This document shows positions 18,741-28,955 of a stretch of DNA of 50,023 nucleotides, piece after piece. Below the pieces are notes generated by a model. The model ran no database searches. It was not told the DNA's origin and was given only the letters and a program-made list of their open reading frames with translations. Source of the DNA: an uncultured Anaerolineae bacterium. Its GTDB lineage: Bacteria > Chloroflexota > Anaerolineae > Anaerolineales > Villigracilaceae. The stretch covers positions 1-50,023 of the forward strand of contig CAIWAX010000115.1 in NCBI GenBank assembly GCA_903910795.1, in the 5' to 3' direction. The number at the start of each line of letters is the position of its first letter. The first letter of the stretch is position 1. The position numbers and the translations under genes are program-made.

Positions 18741-19277
18741 ATGAACAAGCCTGCTTCATCCAAGACCAACCTTATCCTTGACCTGATCATTTTCACCACC
18801 TTTCTGGTGGTTGCCAACCCTCGCCTGACCGGCAATTCGATCCATGAATGGCTGGGAATATCTTTCGCAGCCGGGATTATCACTCACCTGTTATTTCACT
18901 GGCAATGGCTGGTAAAGATCACGATTGAGTTCTTCAAAAAACTTATTCATGAATCTCGGCTCAATTATGTGATCGATGCTTTATTTTTCATCACAATGAC
19001 CGGCGCCATTTTCAGCGGTATCCTGATCTCCCGCGATGTTCTACAAGTTTTCGGGCTGCAATTCAACGCAGGTTCAAGCTGGAGAATGGTTCATAACCTG
19101 ACCGCCAATCTGTCCTTGATCACGCTCGGGATCCATGTTGCCATGCACTGGAAGTGGATTACCGCAAACGTAAGCCGTTATATCGTATACCCGGTGGCCG
19201 GCCTGTTCGCAAATCAACCCTTATCCAACCAGGGAACGCAAATCGCCCAGACAGTTCGGATTGAAAAAAACAAATAA
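18741..19277 (+). CDS. DUF4405-like membrane protein (cytochrome b561-like fold)
   Basis: Four TM segments with spaced His residues (HEWLGISFAAGIITHLLFHWQW, MVHNLTANLSLITLGIHVAMHWKW). RBS agaggaaaacc. Confidence 0.7.
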   Translation: MNKPASSKTNLILDLIIFTTFLVVANPRLTGNSIHEWLGISFAAGIITHLLFHWQWLVKITIEFFKKLIHESRLNYVIDALFFITMTGAIFSGILISRDVLQVFGLQFNAGSSWRMVHNLTANLSLITLGIHVAMHWKWITANVSRYIVYPVAGLFANQPLSNQGTQIAQTVRIEKNK

Positions 19278-19345
19278 CAGCCCATGAACACCATCAGAAA
19301 AGCAATAAACCATCGGACACACTACACACAAAAGTGGAAAATAAC

Positions 19346-19618
19346 ATGAAAATCATCCTTCGAATTATCATCATCCTGACCATAGCAGCACTGGTCGCAT
19401 GGGCCTTTACCCTGGCTTTTGGCAGCCCCACAAACAGCGGGCAGTTCTCCCAAAGGTTTGATGGCGGGGAACGCCGCTCAGGATCACCGACAGCTGGCCT
19501 ACTTGGAATATTCAGCTCGCTCCTGGAAATATCAGCTATTGTCGGGCTGGTCACCTTCATCCAAAACGGGATCAAATATCTGCAAAATAAGGGGATTGAA
19601 ACAAGCAGGGAAGGCTGA
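19346..19618 (+). CDS. Small membrane protein, unknown function
   Basis: Two hydrophobic segments (IILRIIIILTIAALVAWAFTLAF, LLEISAIVGLVTFI); same strand, just downstream of the DUF4405-like gene. Confidence 0.5.
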   Translation: MKIILRIIIILTIAALVAWAFTLAFGSPTNSGQFSQRFDGGERRSGSPTAGLLGIFSSLLEISAIVGLVTFIQNGIKYLQNKGIETSREG

Positions 19619-19629
19619 AAATAATCTTT

Positions 19630-19682
19630 CAGGTATAAAAAGAGTGCGGGCAATTTCATCGTCCGCACTCTTTTTATACCTG
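19630..19682. terminator. Terminator hairpin
   Basis: caggtataaaaagagtgcgg / ccgcactctttttatacctg perfect inverted repeat with A/T flanks. Confidence 0.85.
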
Positions 19683-19773
19683 AATAACGATTGCAAATCC
19701 AACAAACTGATAGAATATTCACGCCGAACAACCCCAAAACACAAGTGTTGAACCATCCTGCCAAGGAAATAGT

Positions 19774-21192
19774 ATGCGCCTCTTTGAAATCATATTACCC
19801 ATCATCCTGACAATCCATATAATCTGGCCATTCACAGGCCGCAAACGCCCGGAAGTTATAAACTTGTTACCCGCCCTGGCGTTGATTATTGTAATTTTGC
19901 ATGGGTTTCTTGAAGGCACGCGCTGGCAAATGTTTCCCTTATATGCCATAACTGTATGGGTATTCCTGGCAAGCCTCATAACCTGGGGGAAAAACCGTAG
20001 ACCGAATAACATCTCCTTTCCCAGGGGTTGGCGATTGGCCGGGCTACTCTCAACTCTCCTCGTTTTAGCAATTTCCACGAGCCTGCCGGCCCTGTTGCCT
20101 GTCCCCACTCCGCTGTCGCCAAGTGGGCCCTTTGCCATCGGAACCCGAACAATGGAACTCACCGACCCGAGCCGCAAAGAGATTTACTCCGGTAAGGATG
20201 AAGCCCGCAAATTCCTGATCGAAATCTGGTATCCGGCCATGCCCCCTGCGTCTGGCATCAAACCCGCGCCCTGGATGCCTGAGGCAAAAATCGTGGCGCC
20301 GGCCATCGCTGATTACATCAACCTGCCACATTTCTTTCTGGATCACCTGACGCTTGCGAAATCATCAGCCTATGCAGACATACCCGCCAATCGCAGCGCA
20401 GGAATGTTTCCAGTTTTAATTTTCTCGCACGGATGGAATGGTTTCCGTCAGCAAAGCACCTTTTTAATGCAAGAACTCGCCAGCCACGGCTACATCGTTG
20501 TCGCCATGGAACACCCGTATGGTGCACGGTTGACGGTTTTCCCGGATGGAAGCCTGGCAGCCAACAACCCGGCAGCCTTGCCCAAAGGCAAACCCGATGA
20601 CGAATACGAAGCTGCCGGGCGCATCCTTGTTAACCAATGGGCGGGGGATATCAGCTACGCGCTCGACACGCTCGCCAAAATAAACCAAAACGACCCCGCG
20701 GGCCAGTTATCGGGCTTGCTCAACCTCAACAAAGTAGGTGTCTTTGGGCATTCGACCGGCGGTGGCGCAACCATCCAGTTCTGTGGAATCGATCCACGCT
20801 GTAAAGCCGGTCTGACGCTGGATGCTTTCATGCGTCCGGTTGGCCTGGAAGTACTAGACCAGGGTACCAGGCAGCCATTCTTTTATATGTTCAGCGAATT
20901 GTGGCCCTTTCCACGCAATACCGAGCTATTCAACCGGTATTACAGCCACGTGTCTCCGAGTAACCATGTAGTGACCATCCTCGGCGCGGATCATTATGAT
21001 TTCAGCGATCTGCCAGCCCTCAGTCCCCTGGCTCCGCAACTGGGTTTAAAAGGCCCGATCAACGGCGCGCGTGTTCAAAAGATTATTGATACCTATGTGC
21101 TGGCTTTTTTCGACCTGCAGTTCAAAGACACCACAACGATATTATTTGATGGTCCGCAAGCAGCCTTTCCTGAAGTCAGATACGATCATTAA
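19774..21192 (+). CDS. Platelet-activating-factor acetylhydrolase-like alpha/beta hydrolase with N-terminal TM region
   Basis: GVFGHSTGGGATIQFCGIDPRCKAGLTLD nucleophile elbow, PVLIFSHGWNGFR, GADHYDFSD; hydrophobic N-terminus. Confidence 0.8.
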   Translation: MRLFEIILPIILTIHIIWPFTGRKRPEVINLLPALALIIVILHGFLEGTRWQMFPLYAITVWVFLASLITWGKNRRPNNISFPRGWRLAGLLSTLLVLAISTSLPALLPVPTPLSPSGPFAIGTRTMELTDPSRKEIYSGKDEARKFLIEIWYPAMPPASGIKPAPWMPEAKIVAPAIADYINLPHFFLDHLTLAKSSAYADIPANRSAGMFPVLIFSHGWNGFRQQSTFLMQELASHGYIVVAMEHPYGARLTVFPDGSLAANNPAALPKGKPDDEYEAAGRILVNQWAGDISYALDTLAKINQNDPAGQLSGLLNLNKVGVFGHSTGGGATIQFCGIDPRCKAGLTLDAFMRPVGLEVLDQGTRQPFFYMFSELWPFPRNTELFNRYYSHVSPSNHVVTILGADHYDFSDLPALSPLAPQLGLKGPINGARVQKIIDTYVLAFFDLQFKDTTTILFDGPQAAFPEVRYDH

Positions 21193-21227
21193 CCACAGGT
21201 TCCCCACGAACAGTGGGGAACCTGTGG
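21193..21227. terminator. Terminator-like hairpin downstream of the hydrolase
   Basis: ccacaggttccccac / gtggggaacctgtgg perfect stem. Confidence 0.65.
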
Positions 21228-21288
21228 AAATAGAAACTTGGGGCACAAGCAGTATGATCTGCGCACAGTTTCTACTTTAATAACTGGT

Positions 21289-21625
21289 GCCTCAGGCCGG
21301 TCTATAAGCCACATTCTGTCCAGCGCGTGAGCGCCTGGACGGCCATCTCTCTAGGCGGTCTACCCGGGACTCACTGAGACGAGCAGTCTCTCATCCCTGC
21401 TTGACCTTGCTCCCGACGGGGGTTACCAGGCCGCCCGCATTACTGCGGACGCCGGTGGTCTCTTACACCACCTTTTCACCATCACCCACAAGGGGCTGTT
21501 TGTTTTCTGTGGCCCTATCCGGCAGATTGCTCCACCCCGGGATTTCCCCGGCATCGCGCTCTTTGGAGTGTGGACTTTCCTCGACCCTATTAAACAGAGC
21601 CGCGACCGTCCAACCGACCTGAGGC
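21289..21625 (-). ncRNA. rnpB: RNase P RNA, bacterial class A-like
   Basis: Minus-strand hallmarks: GAGGAAAGTCC, ACAGAAA, GGTAAACCCC, AGAATGTGGCTTATAGACCGGCC, and P1 pairing of gcctcagg with cctgaggc. Confidence 0.95.
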
Positions 21626-21808
21626 GGGTTTCATCATACCTTTTCCCATCCATCCGGTCAATACGCTTTGACAAATCAAGAAAATTCCTGGCAGGGCTGA
21701 ACGTTTATTGATCGCTACAAGATTCACAGATAAGCGAGAACCTTTGACATTCTCGGGGCGTGCGACTAAAATGAAAGCAGCAATCCATCCACTCTACAGG
21801 AGCACGAG

Positions 21809-22942
21809 TTGAAGAGCAAATGGCCAGAGAAGTACGTCATCGGTTTGACCGGTAACATCGCTACCGGGAAAAGCGTGGTGCGCAAAATGCTTGAGCATCT
21901 TGGCGCTTACGGCATCGATGCCGACGCACTTTCTCACCGGGCCATTGCCAGAGGCGCTCCGGGTTACCAGGCCGTCATAGATACGTTTGGAAAATGGCTG
22001 GTCAAACCTGATGGCGAGATTGATCGGGGTAAGCTTGGAAAACAGGTTTTCAACGACCCCGAAGCCATGAAACAACTGGAAATGATCATCCACCCACTTA
22101 TCGAACAGGCCGTGGATTTGATGATCAGGCGTGCCAGCCAGAAAGTGATTGTGATCGAAGCTATCAAGTTATTGGAAAGTGATTTGCGCGGGGCGTGCAG
22201 TTCGGTTTGGGTGGTCAATGTTCCGCTGGAACAGCAGCTTCGCCGGTTGATGGAAAAACGCGGTATGAGCCGAGGTGACGCCCTTCAAAGAATCGAATTT
22301 CAGAACGATCAGCACAGCAAACTCAGCGCTGCGCAGGTTGTTATTCAGAATAACGGCTCTTTCGAAGAAACATGGAAACGGGTTGTGTCTGAATGGAAAA
22401 AAATCAACCCAGCTACGGACACAGGACGATTGGTTGTTTCACCCAGCCAGGGTGAATTCATGGTGGCCCGAGGACGTCCACGCGATTCAGTTGTGATCGC
22501 AGAACTTGTCACTCGACTAAGCCTGGGCGCTCATAAAATGTCATCCGAAGATGTCATGGCCGCTTTTGGAGAAAAAGCCTTCATGCTGCTACAATTCAAC
22601 CGTAAAAATGTCGGCATCGCGGGCTGGCAGGTGGAAAACCTGGTGGCGCGCACTACAGAATTTTACATTGATACGGGCGTGGAATTGGAAAAAGGCTTGA
22701 AGATATTGCTTAACGAAGTTGAACGCGCCTCGCTTGATCTGCAGTGCGAAGCTTCCATCATCTTCCTGCCAGAAAATCTGGCAGTCCTGCAATCCATCTG
22801 GAAAAATTTAGGCTACGAAGCACGCACCGCACAGACTCTGGGTGTTCAGGCTTGGACAGATGCAGCGATGGAGTCCGCCCGGCCCAATACCCGCTTATTT
22901 TTCAAGCAGTTACGTACAGACCGCGTTTTACGCCCCATTTAA
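21809..22942 (+). CDS. coaE: Dephospho-CoA kinase with about 170 aa C-terminal extension (possibly GNAT-like)
   Basis: IGLTGNIATGKSVV P-loop, GIDADALSHRA, IEAIKLLES. The C-terminal region after about residue 205 (GWQVENLVARTTEFYI...) is not part of a standard CoaE. TTG start. Confidence 0.85.
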   Translation: MKSKWPEKYVIGLTGNIATGKSVVRKMLEHLGAYGIDADALSHRAIARGAPGYQAVIDTFGKWLVKPDGEIDRGKLGKQVFNDPEAMKQLEMIIHPLIEQAVDLMIRRASQKVIVIEAIKLLESDLRGACSSVWVVNVPLEQQLRRLMEKRGMSRGDALQRIEFQNDQHSKLSAAQVVIQNNGSFEETWKRVVSEWKKINPATDTGRLVVSPSQGEFMVARGRPRDSVVIAELVTRLSLGAHKMSSEDVMAAFGEKAFMLLQFNRKNVGIAGWQVENLVARTTEFYIDTGVELEKGLKILLNEVERASLDLQCEASIIFLPENLAVLQSIWKNLGYEARTAQTLGVQAWTDAAMESARPNTRLFFKQLRTDRVLRPI

Positions 22943-23009
22943 GGCGGCAGGGAACTGGTAATCAGGATGTCAAGGGCTGATTACCCATTCTGATTGCCGA
23001 TTCTCTGAA

Positions 23010-23870
23010 ATGACCGAACTGTTCAACGATCTTTTCTTCATTTTTCAACGCGTAAATTTACTCAGCGTCATCGATATCCTTCTCGTGACGTTGGTATTCT
23101 TCAGCCTGTTGTATCTCCTGCGAGATACCCAGGCCATGGTGCTTTTACGCGGCGCCATCTCGTTGATGGTATTACTGGCACTTCTGACCGCGTTGGTAGA
23201 TTTACCCGCCTTTTCATGGCTGGTGCGTACCACTCTACCGGCGCTTTTGTTTGCCATCCCCGTTATTTTCGCTCCCGAAATCCGGCGCGCACTCGAACGG
23301 ATTGGGCGCGCCGGCACTTTTGTTCGTGGAAACAGCCACAGGGAAGATCTGGAAATCCAGGCCAGCATACGAGCCATCGTTAGCGCCTCTGCGCGGCTTT
23401 CTTCGCGCCAACATGGAGCCCTGATCATCATTCAACGCATGGATAACCTGAATGAATTTGTCAGTACAGGTGTAGTATTGGATGCCCGGCTGACTCCTGA
23501 ACTTCTTCTGCAAGTCTTTTATCCCAACACCCCGCTGCACGATGGGGCTGTGATCGTGGACAAAATGCGCGTAAGGGCCGGTGCCTGCGTGATGCCCCTC
23601 TCGGCCAGCGGTATCCTTGTACGCTCGCCCGAACGCCAGATGGGATTGCGACACCGCGCCGCTCTGGGTATTTCAGAAGCTTCGGATTCCATCGCAGTGG
23701 TTGTCTCTGAAGAAACCGGGTCTATTTCCATTGCGCATGCCGGGCGGATGATCCGCCGCCTGGATCCGGAGAGGTTGGAAAATATCCTGAGCGCCTTTTA
23801 TCGCCCAGAACAAATGCACAAAGGTTTCTTCCAGCGTCATTTTCCGTATCTATTCAAATTGGAAGAATAA
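23010..23870 (+). CDS. cdaA: Diadenylate cyclase (CdaA/DisA_N)
   Basis: TPLHDGAVIV (DGA) and RHRAALGISEASDSIAVVVSEETGSIS (RHR) motifs; three N-terminal TM segments. Confidence 0.95.
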   Translation: MTELFNDLFFIFQRVNLLSVIDILLVTLVFFSLLYLLRDTQAMVLLRGAISLMVLLALLTALVDLPAFSWLVRTTLPALLFAIPVIFAPEIRRALERIGRAGTFVRGNSHREDLEIQASIRAIVSASARLSSRQHGALIIIQRMDNLNEFVSTGVVLDARLTPELLLQVFYPNTPLHDGAVIVDKMRVRAGACVMPLSASGILVRSPERQMGLRHRAALGISEASDSIAVVVSEETGSISIAHAGRMIRRLDPERLENILSAFYRPEQMHKGFFQRHFPYLFKLEE

Positions 23871-23879
23871 GCTCTTAAA

Positions 23880-25166
23880 ATGGAATGGTTTTTCCGTAAT
23901 TTACGCACTTTTTTTCTGGCACTGATCCTGGCGCTGGCTGTTTGGGTGTCGGCCGTTACATCGGCTGACCCGGATGAAGTCCGTGAATACCCGCGTCCGG
24001 TAGCAGTTCAAATCATCGGCCAGGATCCGGGTCTTGTGATCGTTGGCAGCGTACCCGCCCTGGTAACTGTGACTTTACGCGCGCCTCATTCAGTTTGGAA
24101 CCAGTTGAACGCCAATGACAACCAGGTGCGAGCCATTCTTGACCTTTCAGGGCTGCAGGCCGGGTCACACGAGGTAAAGATTCAAACCCAGGTCACCGCC
24201 AAGCCGGTACGGGTGGTATCAATTTCGATGCAGAGCCTGCAAATCAGCCTTGAGCCGCTCGCCACGGTTTCACTTCCCATTCAGCTATCCCTGCTCGGCG
24301 AACCAGCAGTTGGTTACGCCTCTGGTGCTCCAGGGTTGGAGCCGGCAGATGTACTCTTATCGGGACCAGAATCACAAATAAAACAGGCTGCCAGCGTTCA
24401 GGTGGATCTCAGTATCGCGGGGCTGCGCAAGGATGTTCAAAACAGCCTGCCAGTCAAGGTAATGGATGTTACAGGGAAGATCGTAACAGGGCTGACCGTC
24501 AGCCCGGAGAATATCCAGGTCAGCCTGCCGATAACCCAACAGGGCGGTTATCGCGACATCGCGGTCAAGGTCAGCGTACGAGGGCAGCAAGCGGGCGGCT
24601 ATCGGATCACGAATATTTCTGTATTTCCGCCGGTGATCACGGTATACTCACAGAACCCGGCCATCGTAAATGACCTGCCGGGTTACGTAGAAACAGAACC
24701 GCTGAATCTGAACGGTGAATCTCAGAACATCGATGCACATCTCAAGCTCAACCTTCCGCAAGGAGTTAGCATCGTTGGGAACCAGACTGTGCAGGTTCAG
24801 GTGGAAATTTCTGCCATTGAAGGCAGCCTGAGCCTGACCGGCATCCCAGTTGAAGTGACCGGACTGGGGCCCGGTCTGACTTCCCACATTTCGCCTGGTC
24901 TGGTGGATGTGATTTTGACCGGGCCACTGCCTCTTTTGGACAAATTGACGCCAAATGACATCAAGTTTATTGTTGACCTGACCGGTTTAGACAGCGGAAC
25001 GCATCAAGCCACACCTCAGGCCCAAATCCTGATTTCTGATATAAAGGTACAATCCCTGAACCCTGCCTCGATTGAAGTGACTATCAGTACCGGTAATTCA
25101 CTGACCCCTTCACCTTCGCCAACCATATCGGCAACGCCGACACCCACACGGAAACCAACTCCGTAA
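23880..25166 (+). CDS. YbbR-domain protein (CdaR-like)
   Basis: N-terminal TM then repeated YbbR-like units; directly follows cdaA, the canonical arrangement. Confidence 0.88.
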   Translation: MEWFFRNLRTFFLALILALAVWVSAVTSADPDEVREYPRPVAVQIIGQDPGLVIVGSVPALVTVTLRAPHSVWNQLNANDNQVRAILDLSGLQAGSHEVKIQTQVTAKPVRVVSISMQSLQISLEPLATVSLPIQLSLLGEPAVGYASGAPGLEPADVLLSGPESQIKQAASVQVDLSIAGLRKDVQNSLPVKVMDVTGKIVTGLTVSPENIQVSLPITQQGGYRDIAVKVSVRGQQAGGYRITNISVFPPVITVYSQNPAIVNDLPGYVETEPLNLNGESQNIDAHLKLNLPQGVSIVGNQTVQVQVEISAIEGSLSLTGIPVEVTGLGPGLTSHISPGLVDVILTGPLPLLDKLTPNDIKFIVDLTGLDSGTHQATPQAQILISDIKVQSLNPASIEVTISTGNSLTPSPSPTISATPTPTRKPTP

Positions 25167-25200
25167 TTTTGTCTCTTGCACGCTTACAGGAAATATATTA

Positions 25201-26571
25201 ATGCCAAAGCCAGTTGTTGCACTTGTTGGACGCCCAAACGTGGGCAAAAGCACCCTTTTTAACCGGCTTGCCGGAGAACGTCTCGCCATTGTAGACGATA
25301 CCCCGGGGACCACCCGTGACCGTATCTTCGCTGATTCTGAATGGAATGGAATTCCGTTTACCATCGTGGATACCGGCGGTATTGATCCATCCCATGGCGG
25401 AAAAACACCGCTTTCCACCGGATCAGCCGACTTTATTACCGAAATTCGAAATCAGGCCGGGGTTGCCATTCAAGAAGCAGATGTAGTTCTGCTGCTGACT
25501 GATGGGCAGACAGGCCCAACACCTGCTGATCACGAGGTTGCCGAGATTTTGCGCCGCAACCAGAAAATTATCAATGGAGAACCCTTTCCACCCGTTTTGA
25601 TGGTTGTCAACAAATGCGAATCGCTGCCAGAACGTGAAGCCGCCTCTCAGTTCTATGAGCTCGGGCTGGGTGATCCTTATCCCATTTCGGCTGTACATGG
25701 GACAGATACCGGCGAATTATTGGATGTGCTGGTAAAGATTTTCCCAAAGGAAATCGACAACACCGAGGATGACTCGGTTAAAATTGCCATCGTGGGAAAA
25801 CCCAATGCTGGGAAATCCAGCCTGTTGAACCGGCTTGTCGGGCACGAACGCTCTATTGTCAGCGCCATTGCCGGGACCACCCGCGACGCGGTGGATACAC
25901 TGATCAAGGTCAATGATCTGAACGTAACACTGATCGATACGGCTGGAATTCGGAGACGCGGCAGGATCGATCCAGGCGTGGAAAAATACAGCGTGCTGCG
26001 CGCCTTTAAGGCAATCGAACGCGCAGATGTGGCACTATTAATGATCGATGCCGTGGAAGGGATCACTTCACAGGATGCTCATATCGCCGGATACATCCTG
26101 GATGAATGGAAAAGCTGCGTTGTGCTTGTGAATAAATGGGACGCGCTCGAAAAAGATAATTACACAATGGACAATTTCACCAAAACGGTGCGCCGCGACT
26201 TGAATTTTATGGATTACGTACCGATCCTGTTTATTTCTGCGAAAACCGGTCAACGGGTAGATCAGGTTTTACCAATGGCTTTGCAAGTTCAAGAGGAACG
26301 GTTGGCGCGCCTGACAACCTCCAAGATCAATGACATCATTCAAAAAGCCATAGACTACCAGCCCCCGCCTGCGCACGCCGGTATCCAGCTCAAGATATAT
26401 TACGGCACCCAGGTGCGGTCTGACCCGCCGACTTTTGTATTATTTGTGAACAATCCGAAGCTCTTGCATTTCTCTTACATGCGTTACCTGGAAAACTGCA
26501 TCCGCAAAGAATATGGTTTCCTGGGTACGCCAATCAAACTGGCAGCCAAAGGACACAACGATAAAAACTGA
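25201..26571 (+). CDS. der: Ribosome biogenesis GTPase Der (EngA)
   Basis: Two GTPase domains (GRPNVGKSTLFNRL, GKPNAGKSSLLNRL), KH-like C-terminus. Confidence 0.97.
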   Translation: MPKPVVALVGRPNVGKSTLFNRLAGERLAIVDDTPGTTRDRIFADSEWNGIPFTIVDTGGIDPSHGGKTPLSTGSADFITEIRNQAGVAIQEADVVLLLTDGQTGPTPADHEVAEILRRNQKIINGEPFPPVLMVVNKCESLPEREAASQFYELGLGDPYPISAVHGTDTGELLDVLVKIFPKEIDNTEDDSVKIAIVGKPNAGKSSLLNRLVGHERSIVSAIAGTTRDAVDTLIKVNDLNVTLIDTAGIRRRGRIDPGVEKYSVLRAFKAIERADVALLMIDAVEGITSQDAHIAGYILDEWKSCVVLVNKWDALEKDNYTMDNFTKTVRRDLNFMDYVPILFISAKTGQRVDQVLPMALQVQEERLARLTTSKINDIIQKAIDYQPPPAHAGIQLKIYYGTQVRSDPPTFVLFVNNPKLLHFSYMRYLENCIRKEYGFLGTPIKLAAKGHNDKN

Positions 26572-26664
26572 GTCCGACGTGTTTACTTTCCCACTCTATC
26601 AGTCAATGCAAATTTACAGGAAAGTGGGCGAATAAACCGGGATTAACTTCAAGGCAAGAACAAA

Positions 26665-26712
26665 AAAATCATAAAAATGGGCCGGCGTATGCCGGCCCAT
26701 TTTTATGATTTT
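26665..26712. terminator. Bidirectional terminator hairpin
   Basis: aaaatcataaaaatgggccggc-gtat-gccggcccatttttatgatttt, between convergent genes. Confidence 0.85.
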
Positions 26713-26742
26713 GATTTTTACTGATTGCCAATCCCAAACTGT

Positions 26743-28713
26743 TTAATGCTCTATGCGCGGGTAGACCCAGGGCGCCTGATCACCAGTGGGAGATCCGTTG
26801 GTGCCAATGGCAAGGATAAAGTTACCGGTCTGTCCAACCAGTGATGTAAGGGGGATATCAATAGCGCGAGTCAGCCCAACGGGAGTATCAAATTTTTCGC
26901 CATAATCTGCGATCGTATAAAGCGTGCCGCCACTGGCTCTGAAATACAGCCAGAATTTCACATTACAATCGGGATATCCAGACCTGCAGCCAATGCGGGC
27001 TTTGAAACGATCTCCGCTCTGGACTGTGTAGGATGGATAGGTTCCCTGAATTAACCCATCGGTAATATTTTGTGGAACCATCATCAAAGATGGGTTACTG
27101 TTATAAGTAACGCCGTCTTCAAGCTGTACACTTGCCAGCTTGTAAGCATAGCCCGCATCACCCGAAGTGCTGCCAAAGGTTAATAAAGCGCCTGAACCAT
27201 TTTTCCACTCAGCCAATTCAGGGTGAGCGGTAAAGTCAAAACCACCGGTGATGGGTGTAGCAGTGCTGGAAGGCGTGCTGGTTGGGGTTGGCGAGGGTAC
27301 AGGAGTGCCCGGGGTAACTGGGGTGGAAGTTGGTGCGCTGGCGCTCACTGCAATATCAACCCACCAGGCTTTATCAGCATGATAGCCGATGCCAAAGAGA
27401 TTACCGCTCGCATTTTTCAATTGCCAGTAACCGCGATAGGATCCGGATGTGGCAGGTGAAGTCAGGGGGACTGATATATTAAAAGAAGTATTCGGACCAA
27501 CGGTCGATGTCAGGTTGGTGGGGCTGGAACCGCCCATCTGATTACCGCTGACAAAAACCAGTTGATAGCTGGTGGTCCAAGTGCAGGTGCCAATGTTCTT
27601 GATACGCCAGGTTTTGGTAAAGGCTGTGTTAGGCGCAAAGACAGTACCGTCCGGCACGTTTATATCCGAAATAAAAGTAGCATGATCACAATCGACACTG
27701 GGAGGCGGGGGCGGAGTAACGGGGGGAGGCGGAGGCGGTACAACCAGGCCACCGTTTGTAATACGCGGGGCACCCCACAGCGCGCGGTCGCCATCTGCAT
27801 AACCAGCCGAACCAATATACAGGATAAATTTGACATCCTGACCTGCCAGCGCTGACAGGTCAAAATTGGCGCGATAAAACAGGCCATCATAGCGCTCAGA
27901 ATAACTCCAGAAGGTCTGAACCGGGCCGCTGCCAATTTGGTAATTCAACCGGAAATTGACAAAACAAGATGTGGCGTTGTACTCGCAATTAACAATTGAT
28001 TGGAAGTGATCACCGTTTTGAACATGATAAACAGGGTATTGACCCTGGATATATCCGTTATATACTCTTTGTGGAACCGTTAACAAACCCGGGGCGGAAT
28101 CTGTTGTACCGTTCTCGAGATGAGGGGCCGCGATGGTGTAAGCAAAACCATTGTCGTTGCCTTCGGCTCCTGGGAACAGCAAACTGCCAGCGCCGCTTGT
28201 CCAGGTGGCAGAGCCAGCATTGGCGACAAAATCGTAGCCGGTTGAACTGCCAGGCGTGCCAGATACAACAATCTCAACCCAAAAAGATTTATCTGCAGTT
28301 GAGCCGATGCCAAACATCACACCGCCTGCATCCTTTAGCTGGAAATTCCCCCGGTAAGTACCTGCGGAGCCTGGGGCTGTCAGGGCAACTGTCAAGTCAA
28401 CTGTATTGCCTGGAGCTACACTGGCAGGCAGGCTGGTTGTGGCCGGCGCGCCCATCTGGGTGCCATCCACGTAAACAAGCGTATAACTTGTCGACCAGGT
28501 ACAGGTGCCCACATTCATAATGCGCCAGGTCTTACTAAAAGTAGCTCCAGCTGCATATATTGTGTCATCTGGAACGGTAACATCAGCCACAAATTGGGCC
28601 GCGTTACAGGTTGAAAGAGCAGCAGCAGGCTGGGGTACTGAAATGAAACTGACCATCATAACCACCAGCAAACAAACTGCAAACAGTCTGTTCTTATTCC
28701 AATTCGGTTTCAT
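26743..28713 (-). CDS. Secreted protein with two NBR1-like (four-tryptophan/N_BRCA1_IG-like) domains, each followed by an uncharacterised beta-rich domain
   Basis: Signal peptide; repeats of FxxDxxxPDxTxxxxxxxFxKTWRIxNxGTCTWxTSYxLVxVxGxQMG... twice; Pro/Thr linkers. ATG at 28713 preceded by aaaggagaatcag. Confidence 0.8.
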   Translation of the reverse strand: MKPNWNKNRLFAVCLLVVMMVSFISVPQPAAALSTCNAAQFVADVTVPDDTIYAAGATFSKTWRIMNVGTCTWSTSYTLVYVDGTQMGAPATTSLPASVAPGNTVDLTVALTAPGSAGTYRGNFQLKDAGGVMFGIGSTADKSFWVEIVVSGTPGSSTGYDFVANAGSATWTSGAGSLLFPGAEGNDNGFAYTIAAPHLENGTTDSAPGLLTVPQRVYNGYIQGQYPVYHVQNGDHFQSIVNCEYNATSCFVNFRLNYQIGSGPVQTFWSYSERYDGLFYRANFDLSALAGQDVKFILYIGSAGYADGDRALWGAPRITNGGLVVPPPPPPVTPPPPPSVDCDHATFISDINVPDGTVFAPNTAFTKTWRIKNIGTCTWTTSYQLVFVSGNQMGGSSPTNLTSTVGPNTSFNISVPLTSPATSGSYRGYWQLKNASGNLFGIGYHADKAWWVDIAVSASAPTSTPVTPGTPVPSPTPTSTPSSTATPITGGFDFTAHPELAEWKNGSGALLTFGSTSGDAGYAYKLASVQLEDGVTYNSNPSLMMVPQNITDGLIQGTYPSYTVQSGDRFKARIGCRSGYPDCNVKFWLYFRASGGTLYTIADYGEKFDTPVGLTRAIDIPLTSLVGQTGNFILAIGTNGSPTGDQAPWVYPRIEH

Positions 28714-28955
28714 TCTGATTCTCCTTTGAAAATTCACAACTTCACTCGATGTGCCCATAGCTACCAGCGAATAGTACAAAAGCTTAAAACATAAATTGCA
28801 ACTTCGCTATTTAGAAACATTAATATCATTATATACTGTTTTTGCGTTACACGAATACCTTAAATGAGTAAAATCATCAGAAAATCAAACAAATTAAATC
28901 AAATCCGGCTTTTTTTCAAATCATTGCCCTGCAATTTAAAAGCTCAAACCGAGGA

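Noticed and set aside
21401-21674. ORFs 21401-21622 (+) and 21423-21674 (-)
   Set aside because: Overlap the RNase P RNA gene; spurious.
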